Origin: JBHENC01 sp046262295
GTDB lineage: Bacteria > Acidobacteriota > Blastocatellia > Pyrinomonadales > Pyrinomonadaceae
NCBI GenBank assembly: GCA_046262295.1
Contig: JBHENC010000002.1
Span: forward strand, 186,001-250,000
Length of the DNA: 64,000 nt
Direction of reading: 5' to 3'
Of the stretch, positions 55,701 through 64,000 are shown piece by piece. The notes under the pieces were generated by a model. It was not told the DNA's origin. It saw only the letters and a list, made by a program, of their open reading frames with translations, and did not search any database. The position numbers and the translations under genes are program-made. The number at the start of each line of letters is the position of its first letter. The first letter of the stretch is position 1.

Positions 55701-55838
55701 GTTTCGATTGACCCGGCGGCGCGCATCTTCGCCCGAAATCTTTTGCAGGCGGCAGCCGATGCAACTTCGACGCGGAATTTAATCAAACTGCCGACACACG
55801 AAGAATCACTTGCCGGAAAAAGGATCGGGGCAAAATAG
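52773..55838 (+). CDS. Exported glycoside hydrolase family 2-type enzyme
   Basis: 1021 residues. TTG start at 52773 with GGAG 6 bases before. Signal peptide LLLITLCAVLPQAVPAQ. GH2 layout: jelly-roll (WYQLSLHVPALPKNRRVFLEFDGV), immunoglobulin-like domain, TIM barrel with acid/base Glu in MWTIGNEM (~475) and nucleophile Glu in LIGQEIST (~570), and a long C-terminal beta part. Beta-glucuronidase, beta-galactosidase or beta-mannosidase are possible; the neighbours favour glucuronidase. It lies 125 bases after eda, so it may have its own promoter. Confidence 0.78.
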   Translation: MKQTLILRISLLLITLCAVLPQAVPAQKKSVSAGSLNITPKQLKPGQTIELTGEWLYKPGYLVQANEQPQLAASRNGYVTVPVPQLLNRTQWWLDDSEDFKRDEGARLKKLGFDTERAEDGWYQLSLHVPALPKNRRVFLEFDGVAMKSKAFCNGQLLGEHTGMFSRFGYDLTAHLKAGRNVISVFVSMEKIPPSALSLGQAVTVNLTASKILSLSKGMFGPLSPDANNRSYDLHGIWQPVKMVVRDAAMIDDVWFIPSLNGARVQIEAQSFAGAQSAVLRARWTDAKTNKVFATTEPVAVQLGENKLTQDLMLRNVQPKLWTPADPNLYRLDVTLESASGEVLDRQTHNVGFRTFEVRGNKFYLNNKPYWLRGADQLPYGKNSWDTALPRKLIRLMHDGNERMTRTHATPWNEAWLNAADEIGLGVSIEGIRPWALAGKIGATPPDMFAHWLMENEDVVRRGRNHPSVLMWTIGNEMLLRDGKNLEKWKQLSEVVRQTRRLDPFRPVIADSTYQREADFYNQTLKPNNIDDGDADDIHRYRGWYSDSPFVVDTHADIKDLTPNRPLIGQEISTGYPDLDMGLPVLRYTRDLVTPQAWVGQDAYPGSDPAIFLEHNRAVTKRWAEQLRFQRGDRTAGFMLFSAECWFAHSYDARRVAPYPVYDAVRDAWSPVGLALETGRRRFYAGEQIETAAFITNDDEQFRDLHGLALQLSYVDERTKKTVATTTVGNINRLPYYATIRQPLTIRVPETKEARQPMNLVLRLTDGRNEISRTLDRIEVFGKSVPPAAPANSRAITLALGTELQQFVNDAHIFQSVSHEMPSNTEAARSVLLLRGSPNDLQKGGRARELVEQGATAILFSPGKSVVDLFPNDVLSVKNVSGEYADYAPSAGTKLTAGLRAMDIKWWGRKDDWRVFVASSAHRLKPGGTARELIRFIPSHSYIPIEKVSEQYMAVLFEIPVGRGRVWVCDLDLEESVSIDPAARIFARNLLQAAADATSTRNLIKLPTHEESLAGKRIGAK

Positions 55839-55934
55839 TACAAGGCATTTTAGTGAGAACCGCAGGATGATAAGTTGCGTGAGCGTCCGAGTAAAATTTT
55901 CAGCGCAAATGAAATAACGGGAAAGAAATCGTAA

Positions 55935-56870
55935 ATGAAGCGTCTGTTTTTAAGTGTCATCCTACTTCTGTTTGGTTTGCCTCCGGCGGCGAGCGCGCAG
56001 GAATTCATTCCTTTGTGGGAGAAAGGCAAAATGCCAGACTCGAAGGGCATGGAGTTAAAGGATGACATTCGCAACGAACGCATTTATCAGGTCGGAAGCC
56101 CCGGGTTCTATGCGTTCTTTCCTTCACGGCAGGAAAACAAAGGCGCGGCAATTTTGATTTGTCCGGGCGGCGGTTACAGCCATCTCGCTTACGTTATTTC
56201 CGGGACGCAACTGGCGAAATGGTTCAACACTCTGGGCATCAGCGCATTTGTGCTGAACTACCGTTTGCCGAATTCGCCCGATGTTAAGCAGCGAGAAATC
56301 GCGCCGCTCGCGGACGCCGAACGCGCGATGAGAATCATCCGCGCCAATGCCGAGAAATGGCAGATCGAGCCGGACAAGATCGGTGTTATGGGAACTTCGG
56401 CAGGCGGCCATCTTGCCGCAACTTTGGGAACAGCGACGGAAGACTTTGCCAAAATCAATGACGAACTCGATAAGTTTCCGTTCGCCCCGAATTTTATGAT
56501 TCTTGTCTCGCCCGTCATCACGATGGGCGAACACGCGCACGCGGGAAGCCGCAAAAATCTTCTCGGCGAAAATCCGTCACAGCGATTGATTGAAAAATAT
56601 TCGTTGGAAAAACAGGTGACGCCGCAGACGCCGCCCGCTTTTATCGTTCACGCGGCGGACGACAAAACGGTTGATCCGCGCAACAGCCTGATGTTCTACG
56701 AAGCGTTACTGGACAAAAAAGTTTCGGCGAGCCTGCACATTTTCCCGAACGGCGGCCATGCCATCGCGCTCAGAAATAATCCCGGTTCAACTCAAGCGTG
56801 GACGACTCTGTGCGAAATGTGGCTCGTTGAAATGGGTTTTATTTCGCAGGTCATGAAGCCGCCGAATTGA
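55935..56870 (+). CDS. Secreted alpha/beta hydrolase (acetyl-xylan-esterase-like)
   Basis: 311 residues with a signal peptide (LFLSVILLLFGLPPAASAQ). BD-FAE/esterase motifs: oxyanion HGGG-equivalent CPGGGYSHLA, nucleophile elbow GTSAGGH (Ser ~160), Asp in HAADDKTVDP and His in NGGHAI. It deacetylates glycans or other esters; its position after the GH2 gene suggests removal of side groups before glycosidase action. Confidence 0.85.
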   Translation: MKRLFLSVILLLFGLPPAASAQEFIPLWEKGKMPDSKGMELKDDIRNERIYQVGSPGFYAFFPSRQENKGAAILICPGGGYSHLAYVISGTQLAKWFNTLGISAFVLNYRLPNSPDVKQREIAPLADAERAMRIIRANAEKWQIEPDKIGVMGTSAGGHLAATLGTATEDFAKINDELDKFPFAPNFMILVSPVITMGEHAHAGSRKNLLGENPSQRLIEKYSLEKQVTPQTPPAFIVHAADDKTVDPRNSLMFYEALLDKKVSASLHIFPNGGHAIALRNNPGSTQAWTTLCEMWLVEMGFISQVMKPPN

Positions 56871-56977
56871 AGACAAAAGCCGTCGTCGTGTGTAATTGCG
56901 GTGGCTAATCTTACGGTTTTGTTAGACGCTCTTAAAAAGCATTTCTGAAATTTACTGTCCGGTGGTAATGTCGCCTT

Positions 56978-57739
56978 ATGAAACTAAATATGAAACGCTT
57001 TCTACCGTTAACTGTCGCGCTGTGTTTCTTCAGCGGCATCATTTCGGCGCAAACGGCCAACAAAAACGGTTCGCAAGTTGAACTGGATAAGCAAGAGTTG
57101 ATACGTCTGACGAATGAACTCTCGCGCGCTTCAGTTGATGACGATGCGGCGACGCTCGAGCGTTTGATGGACGACAATCTTGTATATTTCGGCAACAGCA
57201 ATAAATCCAAAGGTAAAGCAACGCTAATCAAACAGTGGACGAGAAAAGCTTCAGACCCGACCGCCAGCAGTTCGTCAACTCCGAGTGATTTTCAAGTTTA
57301 CGTATACGGCACTGCGGCAATCGTCGTCAGCCAGATTACGGATGTGAGCCGTAATAAAAACGGCGAGACGACACTCCGCACGTTCGACTTCGATGTGTGG
57401 AAAAAAACCGATAAGGGCTGGCGTTGGATTGCTTCGCGCGAAACCATCCTGCCGCAACCTAAAGCGATTACCGTTGACCCGAAAACGCTTGACGATTATG
57501 CCGGAGCTTACCGGAGCGAGAACGGCAGTACGTTCACCATTGCCAGAGACGGCGACAAATTGACTGCGGCCATTCCGGGCAGCTCAAAGTTCGATTTGTC
57601 GCCACAATCCGAAATAGAATTCTTCAGCCCTTTGAATTCCGCGTTGATGATGATCTTTGTCCGCGATAACACAGGCCAGATAGCTTACGCCATTCTGCGC
57701 TATAACGGTGTGGACACGACGCTTAAGAAACTCAAATAA
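56978..57739 (+). CDS. Exported NTF2-like (DUF4440) protein
   Basis: 253 residues (ATG 56990 is an alternative). Signal peptide FLPLTVALCFFSGIISAQ, then an NTF2-like fold: ELSRASVDDDAATLERLMDDNLVYFGNSNKSKGKATLI, VTDVSRNKNGETTLRTFDFDVWKKTDKGWRWIASRE. A C-terminal DUF3471-like module follows (LDDYAGAYRSENGSTFTIARDGDKL). Ligand and function unknown; such proteins are common in Acidobacteria and Bacteroidetes. Confidence 0.75.
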   Translation: MKLNMKRFLPLTVALCFFSGIISAQTANKNGSQVELDKQELIRLTNELSRASVDDDAATLERLMDDNLVYFGNSNKSKGKATLIKQWTRKASDPTASSSSTPSDFQVYVYGTAAIVVSQITDVSRNKNGETTLRTFDFDVWKKTDKGWRWIASRETILPQPKAITVDPKTLDDYAGAYRSENGSTFTIARDGDKLTAAIPGSSKFDLSPQSEIEFFSPLNSALMMIFVRDNTGQIAYAILRYNGVDTTLKKLK

Positions 57740-58267
57740 AAGAGGAACGCTAAAATCGTGAGACGCTTTTTGCAATCAATCGTCGCATTCAATCGCTTCG
57801 TCGCAAGTATGCGCCCGCCCTTTTAAGTTCCTTGCCGCACTTAAAGAGGGACACGTCGGCAAATGTGTTTCTGCAACCACTGATTTCCAGAACACACGGC
57901 CTTTCGATAAAGAACGTGAATCCATCTTAAAAATTCTTTCGCCCGGAATTTACTCTTTATCTGTCGTGCCGGTTACTCAAACAAAAGCCGGTTTCAAACA
58001 GGTTTTCGATGAATAATCTCAAACTCTTGACACGACGATGCTTAGAAGGTAGATTGAGCACCCGTAACAGAGCATCGTTAGCAGCTTAACTTTCTCGTCC
58101 ACTACTAAAGTCAAGACAGCCTGACACTCTGAGCTGCCTTTTATTTTTTTTAATCTTCTGAACACGTGTGCATTTTTTGTAGATAGAAATGGGCGCACGC
58201 ATTTCTGTTAATTGCCGTGAACTCTTCTCGCCGACGTTTTTAGTTAATTGCACACGGTTGTAACCAG
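57740..58267. other. Long intergenic region between the uronate and inositol loci
   Basis: No intact gene. A plus-strand frame without start codon (about 57764-58016) reads LKEGHVGKCVSATTDFQNTRPF and IYSLSVVPVTQTKAGFKQVFDE, possibly a relic. The last 150 bases are AT-rich and contain the probable promoter and an inverted repeat before the LacI gene. Confidence 0.4.
58185..58206. promoter_or_regulatory. Candidate operator (AGAAATG-N8-CATTTCT)
   Basis: Inverted repeat with 7-bp perfect arms 62 bases before the LacI start. Size suits a LacI-family dimer, although the centre lacks the usual CG. Autoregulation is inferred. Confidence 0.4.
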
Positions 58268-59284
58268 ATGCAACAAGTATCAATCAAAGACATCGCGCGG
58301 GCGGCCAAGGTCTCGCATCCGACCGTCTCGAGGGCGTTGAGCCACAGTCCGCTCGTTAAGGATGAAACCGCCGAGCGGATTCGCCAGATAGCGGCGAGCC
58401 TCGGCTATCGTCCGAGCGCGATTGCCCGCAGCCTTGCCACTAAAAAGACGAAGACCATCGGCGTCGTCGTGACGACTATTGCCGACCCGTTCATCGCCGA
58501 TGTCGTCAGCGGCATAGAGGAGACGGCCAACGATCACGGCTATTCCGTCTTTCTCGCAAATTCCAATGCCAACCCGGATCGTGAAGTCAAAGTCGTGCAT
58601 TCGTTTCACGAGCGGCGTGTGGACGGAATTATCGTCACCGCGTCGCGCGTCGGCGCGCTCTATGTGCCGCTGCTGAGCGGGTTAAAAGTTCCGATTGTGC
58701 TCATTAATAATCAGCACCCGGATGAGCCGGACGAGTTTATCTATTCGGTGATGATTGACAATATCAAAGCCAGCACGCAGGTGATGAAACATTTGATCGG
58801 ACTCGGGCATAAACGGATCGCTTACATCGGCGACCAGTCCGGTTTTCAGTCCGACACCGAACGCTTCGCAGGCTATCGGCAGGCGCTGGCCTTCGCGGGT
58901 TATCCGTTTCTGCCGGAACTAATCGTTCACGGCGACGGTAAGCCGGAGGGAGGGAGGCTTGCAATGGAAAAGCTCTTATCGCTGCCCACGCCGCCGACAG
59001 CCGTCTTTTGCTATAACGATATGTCGGCGTTGGGAGCTTTACGCGCGGTTTATCAGCATGGGATCAGGATTCCCGACGACATCTCGATTGTCGGATTCGA
59101 TGATCTCGCCATCGCTTCTTACACCTCTCCGTTGCTCACGACAGTCGGCCAGCCAAAGCAACAGATGGGACGGATGGCGATGGACACGATGCTCAAAATC
59201 CTTTCGGGCGTTGACGCTAAAACAAACCTCAAGGTAAGCGGGGAATTGATCGTGCGTGAATCAACTGCCCCGCCGAAATCTTGA
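58268..59284 (+). CDS. LacI-family transcriptional regulator of the inositol operon
   Basis: 338 residues. HTH SIKDIARAAKVSHPTVSRALS with hinge helix SAIARSLATKKTKTIG, then a periplasmic-binding-like effector domain (GVVVTTIADPFIADVVSGIEE, FCYNDMSALGALRAV, DISIVGFDDLAIASYTSPLLTTVGQP). It starts the iol gene row and probably represses it until an inositol intermediate binds. B. subtilis uses a DeoR-type IolR; a LacI-type regulator is the arrangement in some other phyla. The stop lies 19 bases before iolB. Confidence 0.9.
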   Translation: MQQVSIKDIARAAKVSHPTVSRALSHSPLVKDETAERIRQIAASLGYRPSAIARSLATKKTKTIGVVVTTIADPFIADVVSGIEETANDHGYSVFLANSNANPDREVKVVHSFHERRVDGIIVTASRVGALYVPLLSGLKVPIVLINNQHPDEPDEFIYSVMIDNIKASTQVMKHLIGLGHKRIAYIGDQSGFQSDTERFAGYRQALAFAGYPFLPELIVHGDGKPEGGRLAMEKLLSLPTPPTAVFCYNDMSALGALRAVYQHGIRIPDDISIVGFDDLAIASYTSPLLTTVGQPKQQMGRMAMDTMLKILSGVDAKTNLKVSGELIVRESTAPPKS

Positions 59285-59303
59285 GAAGCTGGAGGAATTA
59301 TTA

Positions 59304-60170
59304 ATGTCGCACCGGATGAAAGATTTACTTGTCAAATCAAACTCCCCGTCGGCTCCTTCGGGAGAAACGCTGGCCGTAACGCCGGAGTCCGTCGGGTTTG
59401 AATATTTGACGCTTCGCGTGCGGAAGCTATCGCGCGGCGAGAATTTCAAGAGTGAGACGGGCGCGTGTGAGTTGGGCTTGGTGGTCTTGGGTGGACGTTG
59501 TTCGGTGGAGTCAACCGCCGGTTCATGGCCTGCGTTCGGCAGTCGCGCACACGTCTTCGACGGAATGCCGACCGCGCTCTATTTGCCAATCGAGACGGAG
59601 TTCACCGTCACGGCGGAAACCGATTGCGAAATCGCTCTCTGCTTCTCGCGTGCCGAGGAAAAATATCCGGCGCGGCTCATCACGCCTGACGAAGTCGAGA
59701 TAGAAGTGCGCGGTGGCGCGAATGCCACACGCCAGATTAACCACATCATCAAGCCGGACTTTCCCGCGCACAGGCTACTTCTCGTAGAGGTCTACACGCC
59801 GAGCGGGAATTGGTCTAGCTATCCGCCGCACAAACATGACGTACACAATCCGCCTGCTGAAGTGGACTTGGAAGAACTCTATTACTACAAAGTTGACCGG
59901 CCGGAAGGCTATGCCGTTCAGCGAGTCTATACGTCGGACGGGCGGATAGACGAGACGCTCACCGTGCGCGACGGTGACTTGGTGTTGATCCCGGAAGGCT
60001 ATCATCCGGTCGTCGCGGCGCACGGCTACAATGTTTATTACCTCAATGCGCTCGCGGGCAGCGCGCATTCGATGGCCGCTTCGGACGATCCCGCTTATGC
60101 GTGGGTGCGCGGTTCTTGGACTGAACAAGACCCGCGTGTGCCGCTCGTGACCGGCAGCAAAGAGAGATGA
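59304..60170 (+). CDS. iolB: 5-deoxy-glucuronate isomerase
   Basis: 288 residues from the ATG at 59304, with GGAGG 10 bases upstream. Isomerises 5-deoxyglucuronate to 2-deoxy-5-keto-gluconate. Double cupin: WSSYPPHKHDVHNPPAEVDLEELYYYKV holds the metal-ligand His/Glu cluster and VLIPEGYHPVVAAHGYNVYYLN the second cupin signature, both hallmarks of IolB. Four-base overlap with iolC. Confidence 0.95.
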   Translation: MSHRMKDLLVKSNSPSAPSGETLAVTPESVGFEYLTLRVRKLSRGENFKSETGACELGLVVLGGRCSVESTAGSWPAFGSRAHVFDGMPTALYLPIETEFTVTAETDCEIALCFSRAEEKYPARLITPDEVEIEVRGGANATRQINHIIKPDFPAHRLLLVEVYTPSGNWSSYPPHKHDVHNPPAEVDLEELYYYKVDRPEGYAVQRVYTSDGRIDETLTVRDGDLVLIPEGYHPVVAAHGYNVYYLNALAGSAHSMAASDDPAYAWVRGSWTEQDPRVPLVTGSKER

Positions 60171-61183
60171 TGACGGAACGAAAGTTCGACATTTTAACGA
60201 TGGGGCGCAGTTCGATTGATCTTTACGCGAACGACATTGGCGCGCCTTTCCCGGAGATAAAGAGCTTCGCCGCTTACGTCGGCGGCTGCCCGGCGAACAT
60301 CAGCGTCGGCACACGCCGTTTGAATTTACGCACGGCCTTGCTGACCGCCGTCGGCAACGATCCTGTCGGAGATTTCGTGCTGAACTTTCTCCAGCGCGAG
60401 GATGTCGCAACCGACTTCATTCCGCGCAAGGTGGGACGACGTACGAGCGCAGTGATCTTAGGCATCGAACCGCCCGACAAATTCCCTCTAGTTTTTTACA
60501 GAGACAACTGCGCCGATATTGAATTGACGATTGACGACGTTCTCGCCGCGCCCGTCGCAGAGAGCCGCGTGCTGCTGATTACCGGCACGGGACTAAGCCG
60601 CGAGCCGAGCCGCAGTGCGACGATCTTCGCGGCGGAACGGGCGCGGAACTGCGGCACTAAGGTCGCCCTCGATCTCGATTTTCGTCCAGATCAATGGCAC
60701 GACACGCGCGCCTTCGGTGTGGCTGTCCGTTCGATCTTACATTTAACCGACTTGGTAATCGGCACGGCTGATGAAGTGAAGGCGGGCGCGCTCCTTGAAG
60801 GCGTCTCCGTCTCCGTCGAGCATTCGCAGGTGTCCGGCGCGCGCGTGAGCGGCGACGTGTTAAAGGCTGTGGAGATGATTCTCGATGCAGGCACGGAAGC
60901 TCTCGCGCTCAAGCGCGGCGGAGAGGGAACTACCGTTTACTTAAAGGGCGGCGAAAGAATCGAAGCCGCGACGTTCCCCGTCGAAGTGCAAAACGTACTC
61001 GGCGCGGGCGATGCCTTTGCGAGCGGCTTGCTTTACGGCTATCTCAAAGGTTGGGATTGGCATCGGGCGGCGCGTATGGGCAATGCCTGCGGCGCGATTG
61101 TCGTGACACGTCACGGTTGCGCCAACTTTATGCCCTACGAACAAGAAGCCCTGACCTTCATCGAAGAGCGCGGAGGATTTTAG
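60167..61183 (+). CDS. iolC: 5-dehydro-2-deoxygluconokinase
   Basis: 338 residues. PfkB fold: TMGRSSIDLYANDIGAPF, YVGGCPANISVGTRRL, and NVLGAGDAFASGLLYGYL with the catalytic Asp. It phosphorylates 2-deoxy-5-keto-gluconate. Unlike many IolC proteins it has no fused C-terminal DUF2090 aldolase-like domain; the separate gene that follows may supply that step. Confidence 0.93.
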   Translation: MMTERKFDILTMGRSSIDLYANDIGAPFPEIKSFAAYVGGCPANISVGTRRLNLRTALLTAVGNDPVGDFVLNFLQREDVATDFIPRKVGRRTSAVILGIEPPDKFPLVFYRDNCADIELTIDDVLAAPVAESRVLLITGTGLSREPSRSATIFAAERARNCGTKVALDLDFRPDQWHDTRAFGVAVRSILHLTDLVIGTADEVKAGALLEGVSVSVEHSQVSGARVSGDVLKAVEMILDAGTEALALKRGGEGTTVYLKGGERIEAATFPVEVQNVLGAGDAFASGLLYGYLKGWDWHRAARMGNACGAIVVTRHGCANFMPYEQEALTFIEERGGF

Positions 61184-62212
61184 ATGCAGGCTTTTCAAGA
61201 CGAAGAATTTCTCCCCGCTGCTGCGCTGGCGAAGATAACCGAAGTTCGTGTGACAGACCCGGAATGCACTATGCGCGTTGCCCTGACGCGCAAGCGGCGC
61301 AGCACGCTCACACCTGACGGAAGACTCAATATTCTGGCGGCGGATCATCCGGCTCGCCGCGTCACGAAAGTCGGTGACGATCCGCTAAGGATGGCCGACC
61401 GTCACGGTTATCTAGCGCGCATCGTGCGTGTGCTGCAAAGCGAGGCGGTTGACGGCGTGATGGCGACGATGGATGTGCTCGAAGACTTGTTGATTCTGCA
61501 CCACCTGATTCTCGAAGCGGGCGGCGCGGCGTTGCTTGATAACCGGCTGCTTATCGGAAGCCTCAATCGCGGCGGGCTGGCCGGGACGAGCTGGGAGATG
61601 GACGATCCGATTACCGGCGCGTCGCCCGCGATTTGCGCCGCCATGATGTTGGACGGCGCGAAATTCTTACTACGCATCTACGACGAAGAAACAGACTCGC
61701 TCAACACCATGCTCTACTGCGCCGACGCGATCACGGAAATGAACGCGCTCGGCCTGCCGACGTTTCTCGAACCTTTGCCCGTCGTCAAAAGCGATGGCGG
61801 TTATCGCGTGGTCAAAACGGCGGAAGCGTTAGCGAAGATCGTCGGCGTCGCTTCGGCATTAGGCGACAGCAGCCGTTACCTCTGGCTGAAATTGCCTTAC
61901 TGCGAAAACTACCAAGTGGTGGCGCGTGCCACGTCGCTACCGATCCTGCTGCTCGGCGGCGAATCAATCGGCGACGCGACGCCGCTGTTACGAGAAATCG
62001 CCGCCGGACTCGCTGCCGGATCAAACGTGCGCGGCGCGCTCGTCGGGCGCAACGTACTTTATCCCGGCGCGGAAGACCCGCTCGTGGTGGCGCAGGCCGC
62101 AGGTTCGATCATTCACGATAACTGGACAGTCGAGCGCGTTTTGGATGCACAGGAATCGTGGCGCGGTCGCGGCATGAATGAAATGGCAGGCTATTTCAAT
62201 CGTCAACAATGA
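61184..62212 (+). CDS. Cgl0159-type (beta/alpha)8 protein, probable DKGP aldolase
   Basis: 342 residues beginning directly after the iolC stop. Barrel text: LNILAADHPARRVTKVG, VDGVMATMDVLEDLLI, LNRGGLAGTSWEMDDPITG, LWLKLPYCENYQ (Lys as possible Schiff-base residue), ILLLGGES and ALVGRNVLYPGAEDP. This matches the Cgl0159 family found in actinobacterial inositol clusters. By position it is a candidate for 2-deoxy-5-keto-gluconate 6-phosphate cleavage (the IolJ step). The aldolase role is inferred. Confidence 0.85.
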   Translation: MQAFQDEEFLPAAALAKITEVRVTDPECTMRVALTRKRRSTLTPDGRLNILAADHPARRVTKVGDDPLRMADRHGYLARIVRVLQSEAVDGVMATMDVLEDLLILHHLILEAGGAALLDNRLLIGSLNRGGLAGTSWEMDDPITGASPAICAAMMLDGAKFLLRIYDEETDSLNTMLYCADAITEMNALGLPTFLEPLPVVKSDGGYRVVKTAEALAKIVGVASALGDSSRYLWLKLPYCENYQVVARATSLPILLLGGESIGDATPLLREIAAGLAAGSNVRGALVGRNVLYPGAEDPLVVAQAAGSIIHDNWTVERVLDAQESWRGRGMNEMAGYFNRQQ

Positions 62213-64000
62213 AAACTCAAAGATTAACGACAGCGCAGGCGCTCATCAACTTTCTGAAAGTTCAGTATGTCGCGCGCGATAGAAACGAGCAGCCGTTCTT
62301 TGCCGGTGTCTGGGGCATCTTCGGGCACGGCAACGTGGCGGGCGTCGGCCAAGCATTGCAGCAAACGCCGGACTTTCGTTACTACCTCGCGCGCAACGAG
62401 CAGGCGATGGTACACACGGCGACGGCTTACGCCAAGATGAAGAATCGTTTGGGCGCGTTCGCCTGCACGTCTTCGGTCGGGCCGGGCGCGACAAACATGA
62501 TTACGGGCGCGGCGACGGCAACGATCAACCGCTTGCCCGTGCTGCTGCTGCCCGGCGATGTCTTCGCACGCCGCAACGTCGCACCGGTTTTACAACAACT
62601 GGAATCTGGACACACGCAGGATATTTCCGTCAACGATGCTTTCAAACCCGTCTCGCGCTACTGGGATCGCATCAACCGTCCAGACCAACTGCCCTACGCC
62701 TTGATGGAAGCGATGCGTGTCTTAACTTCGCCCGCCGACACCGGCGCAGTCACGCTCGCGCTCCCGCAGGACGTGCAGGCGGAAGCTTACGATTACCCTG
62801 TCGAACTTTTCGAGAAGCGCGTCTGGCATATCCCCAGACCGCTGGCCGACCGCACGCTGCTCGCACGCGCCGCCGAATGGATTCGCGCGTCGCAAAAGCC
62901 TTTCATCATCGCGGGCGGCGGCGTCATTTACGGCGAAGCGTGTGAAGCGTTGGCACGCTTCACAGAACAGACAGGCATTCCGGTTGGCGAAACGATGGCA
63001 GGCAAGGGCGCGCTTCCTTGGGATCATCCGCAGAATTTAGAAGCTGTCGGCGTGACCGGCACTCCGGGCGCGAACATTCTCGCGCGCGAGGCTGACCTCG
63101 TGATTGCCGTCGGCACACGCCTCTCGGATTTTACGACCGCATCCAAAACCGCTTTCCAGAATGCGGACGTGCGTTTCATCAACATCAACATCGCCGAGTT
63201 CGACGCGCACAAGCACGCCGCGCTGCCGCTCGCCGCCGATGCCCGCGCCACGCTTGATGAATTACGAGAGATGTTAACGGGCTATGGAGTCACTGACGAG
63301 CACGCATCACGCATCGCTTCTTTCAAGGACGAGTGGAAGGCGGAAGTTGAACGCTTATTCAATCGCCAACACGCGCCAATCAGCCAGAGCGAAGTCATCG
63401 GAATCGTTAATGATTTTTCGAGGCCGGAGGGTGTCGTCGTCTGCGCCGCCGGTAGTCTTCCGGCAGACTTACATAAGCTCTGGCGCACGCGCGACCCGAA
63501 AGGTTATCACCTAGAATACGGCTACTCCTGCATGGGCTACGAGATAGCGGGCGGGCTTGGCGTGAAGATGGCCGATCCATCGCGTGAAGTTTATGTGATG
63601 GTCGGCGACGGCTCTTACCTGATGATGTCGAATGAGATCGTCACCGCGCTGCAAGAGGGCTGCAAGATAAATATTATCCTGCTGAATAATTATGGCTTCA
63701 GCAGCATCGGCGGGCTATCGCAGGCGCTCGGTTCAGGCGGCTTCGGAACCGATTACAGAGCGCGAAGCAGTGAGAGCGGCCAACTAAACGGCGCGCGTCT
63801 GGAAGTTGACTTTGCCGCCAACGCTGCGAGTCTGGGAGCGCACGTGATTCGCGCCGCAGCGCGCGACGAGTTACAGCGTGCGCTCGAAGAAGCACGCCGC
63901 GCGGAACGAACCACCGTCATCGTCATCGAAGTTGATAAAGAAGTGCGCGTGCCCGGCTACGAATCGTGGTGGGATGTGCCCGTCGCCGAAGTCTCGGAAA
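62209..64000 (+). CDS. iolD: 3D-(3,5/4)-trihydroxycyclohexane-1,2-dione hydrolase, cut by right edge
   Basis: 597 residues visible; the ATG overlaps the preceding TGA (ATGA). ThDP-dependent enzyme that opens the diketo-inositol ring. Seen: FAGVWGIFGHGNVAGVGQAL, the ThDP-binding Glu in RNEQAMVHTATAYAKM, GPGATNMITGAATATINRLP, and the cofactor motif GDGSYLMMSNEI...NIILLNNYG (around 465-495). Typical length is 620-640, so only the end is missing. Confidence 0.93.
   Translation, partial: MKTQRLTTAQALINFLKVQYVARDRNEQPFFAGVWGIFGHGNVAGVGQALQQTPDFRYYLARNEQAMVHTATAYAKMKNRLGAFACTSSVGPGATNMITGAATATINRLPVLLLPGDVFARRNVAPVLQQLESGHTQDISVNDAFKPVSRYWDRINRPDQLPYALMEAMRVLTSPADTGAVTLALPQDVQAEAYDYPVELFEKRVWHIPRPLADRTLLARAAEWIRASQKPFIIAGGGVIYGEACEALARFTEQTGIPVGETMAGKGALPWDHPQNLEAVGVTGTPGANILAREADLVIAVGTRLSDFTTASKTAFQNADVRFININIAEFDAHKHAALPLAADARATLDELREMLTGYGVTDEHASRIASFKDEWKAEVERLFNRQHAPISQSEVIGIVNDFSRPEGVVVCAAGSLPADLHKLWRTRDPKGYHLEYGYSCMGYEIAGGLGVKMADPSREVYVMVGDGSYLMMSNEIVTALQEGCKINIILLNNYGFSSIGGLSQALGSGGFGTDYRARSSESGQLNGARLEVDFAANAASLGAHVIRAAARDELQRALEEARRAERTTVIVIEVDKEVRVPGYESWWDVPVAEVSE

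Overview
The window looks like chromosome of an Acidobacteriota bacterium, most likely class Blastocatellia. The evidence is a secreted VWA-domain protein of the acidobacterial type, an Oar-like TonB receptor with a carboxypeptidase-regulatory plug, a winged-helix/TPR one-component regulator, and many secreted repeat proteins in a moderately GC-rich genome. This placement is inference from gene content; no rRNA is present.

Left part (1-8.7 kb): a 3-methyladenine DNA glycosylase running off the left edge, tadA, and then a visibly AT-richer island (1842-7327). The island holds a protein with a CSKKKK motif (DUF6884/ArcS-like), a HerA-type ATPase, a NurA-like nuclease, a DpdA-like tRNA-guanine-transglycosylase homologue with intact zinc and active-site motifs, and a small two-TM membrane gene broken at an A8 run. 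I read it as a candidate 7-deazaguanine DNA modification/restriction system that I do not know as a described combination. It ends at two tRNA-Ser genes that bracket a four-helix-bundle (23S-IVS-type) gene flanked by inverted repeats. A MUG-type uracil DNA glycosylase follows.

8.7-18.2 kb: SRP RNA followed by dnaX, zwf, and then a stretch with two attC-like sites around a VWA-protein gene and several small unknown genes, resembling an integron-type cassette cluster with no integrase in view. A TPR/HExxH protease-like protein follows. 18.2-32.1 kb is mostly minus strand: a giant Ycf48-repeat protein, RNase HI, an SbcC/Rad50-like ATPase, HicBA, LepA, a GNAT enzyme, and a DUF5131 + three-Cys-motif-partner (TcmP) pair. 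After these come a ROK protein with a degenerate N-terminal motif, a divergent DedA protein and a GHMP sugar kinase.

32.27-38.02 kb is one discrete mobile element: 35-bp perfect terminal inverted repeats and a 9-bp target duplication enclose a frameshifted IS66-type transposase and passenger genes (two related HTH mini-proteins, a secreted protein, and a wHTH-TPR regulator). It sits in the promoter region of a ROK repressor gene.

38.1-57.7 kb is a polysaccharide/hexuronate utilisation locus: ROK regulator, TonB receptor, a putative novel glycosidase, glucarate-dehydratase-like enzyme, uronate isomerase, SDR dehydrogenase, hexuronate MFS transporter, KDG kinase, KDPG aldolase, GH2 glycosidase and an acetyl-esterase-like hydrolase. 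Together they suggest import and breakdown of glucuronate-containing glycans to pyruvate and glyceraldehyde 3-phosphate. 58.3 kb to the right edge is a tightly coupled myo-inositol operon: LacI regulator, iolB, iolC, a Cgl0159-type aldolase-fold protein, and iolD (cut by the edge).
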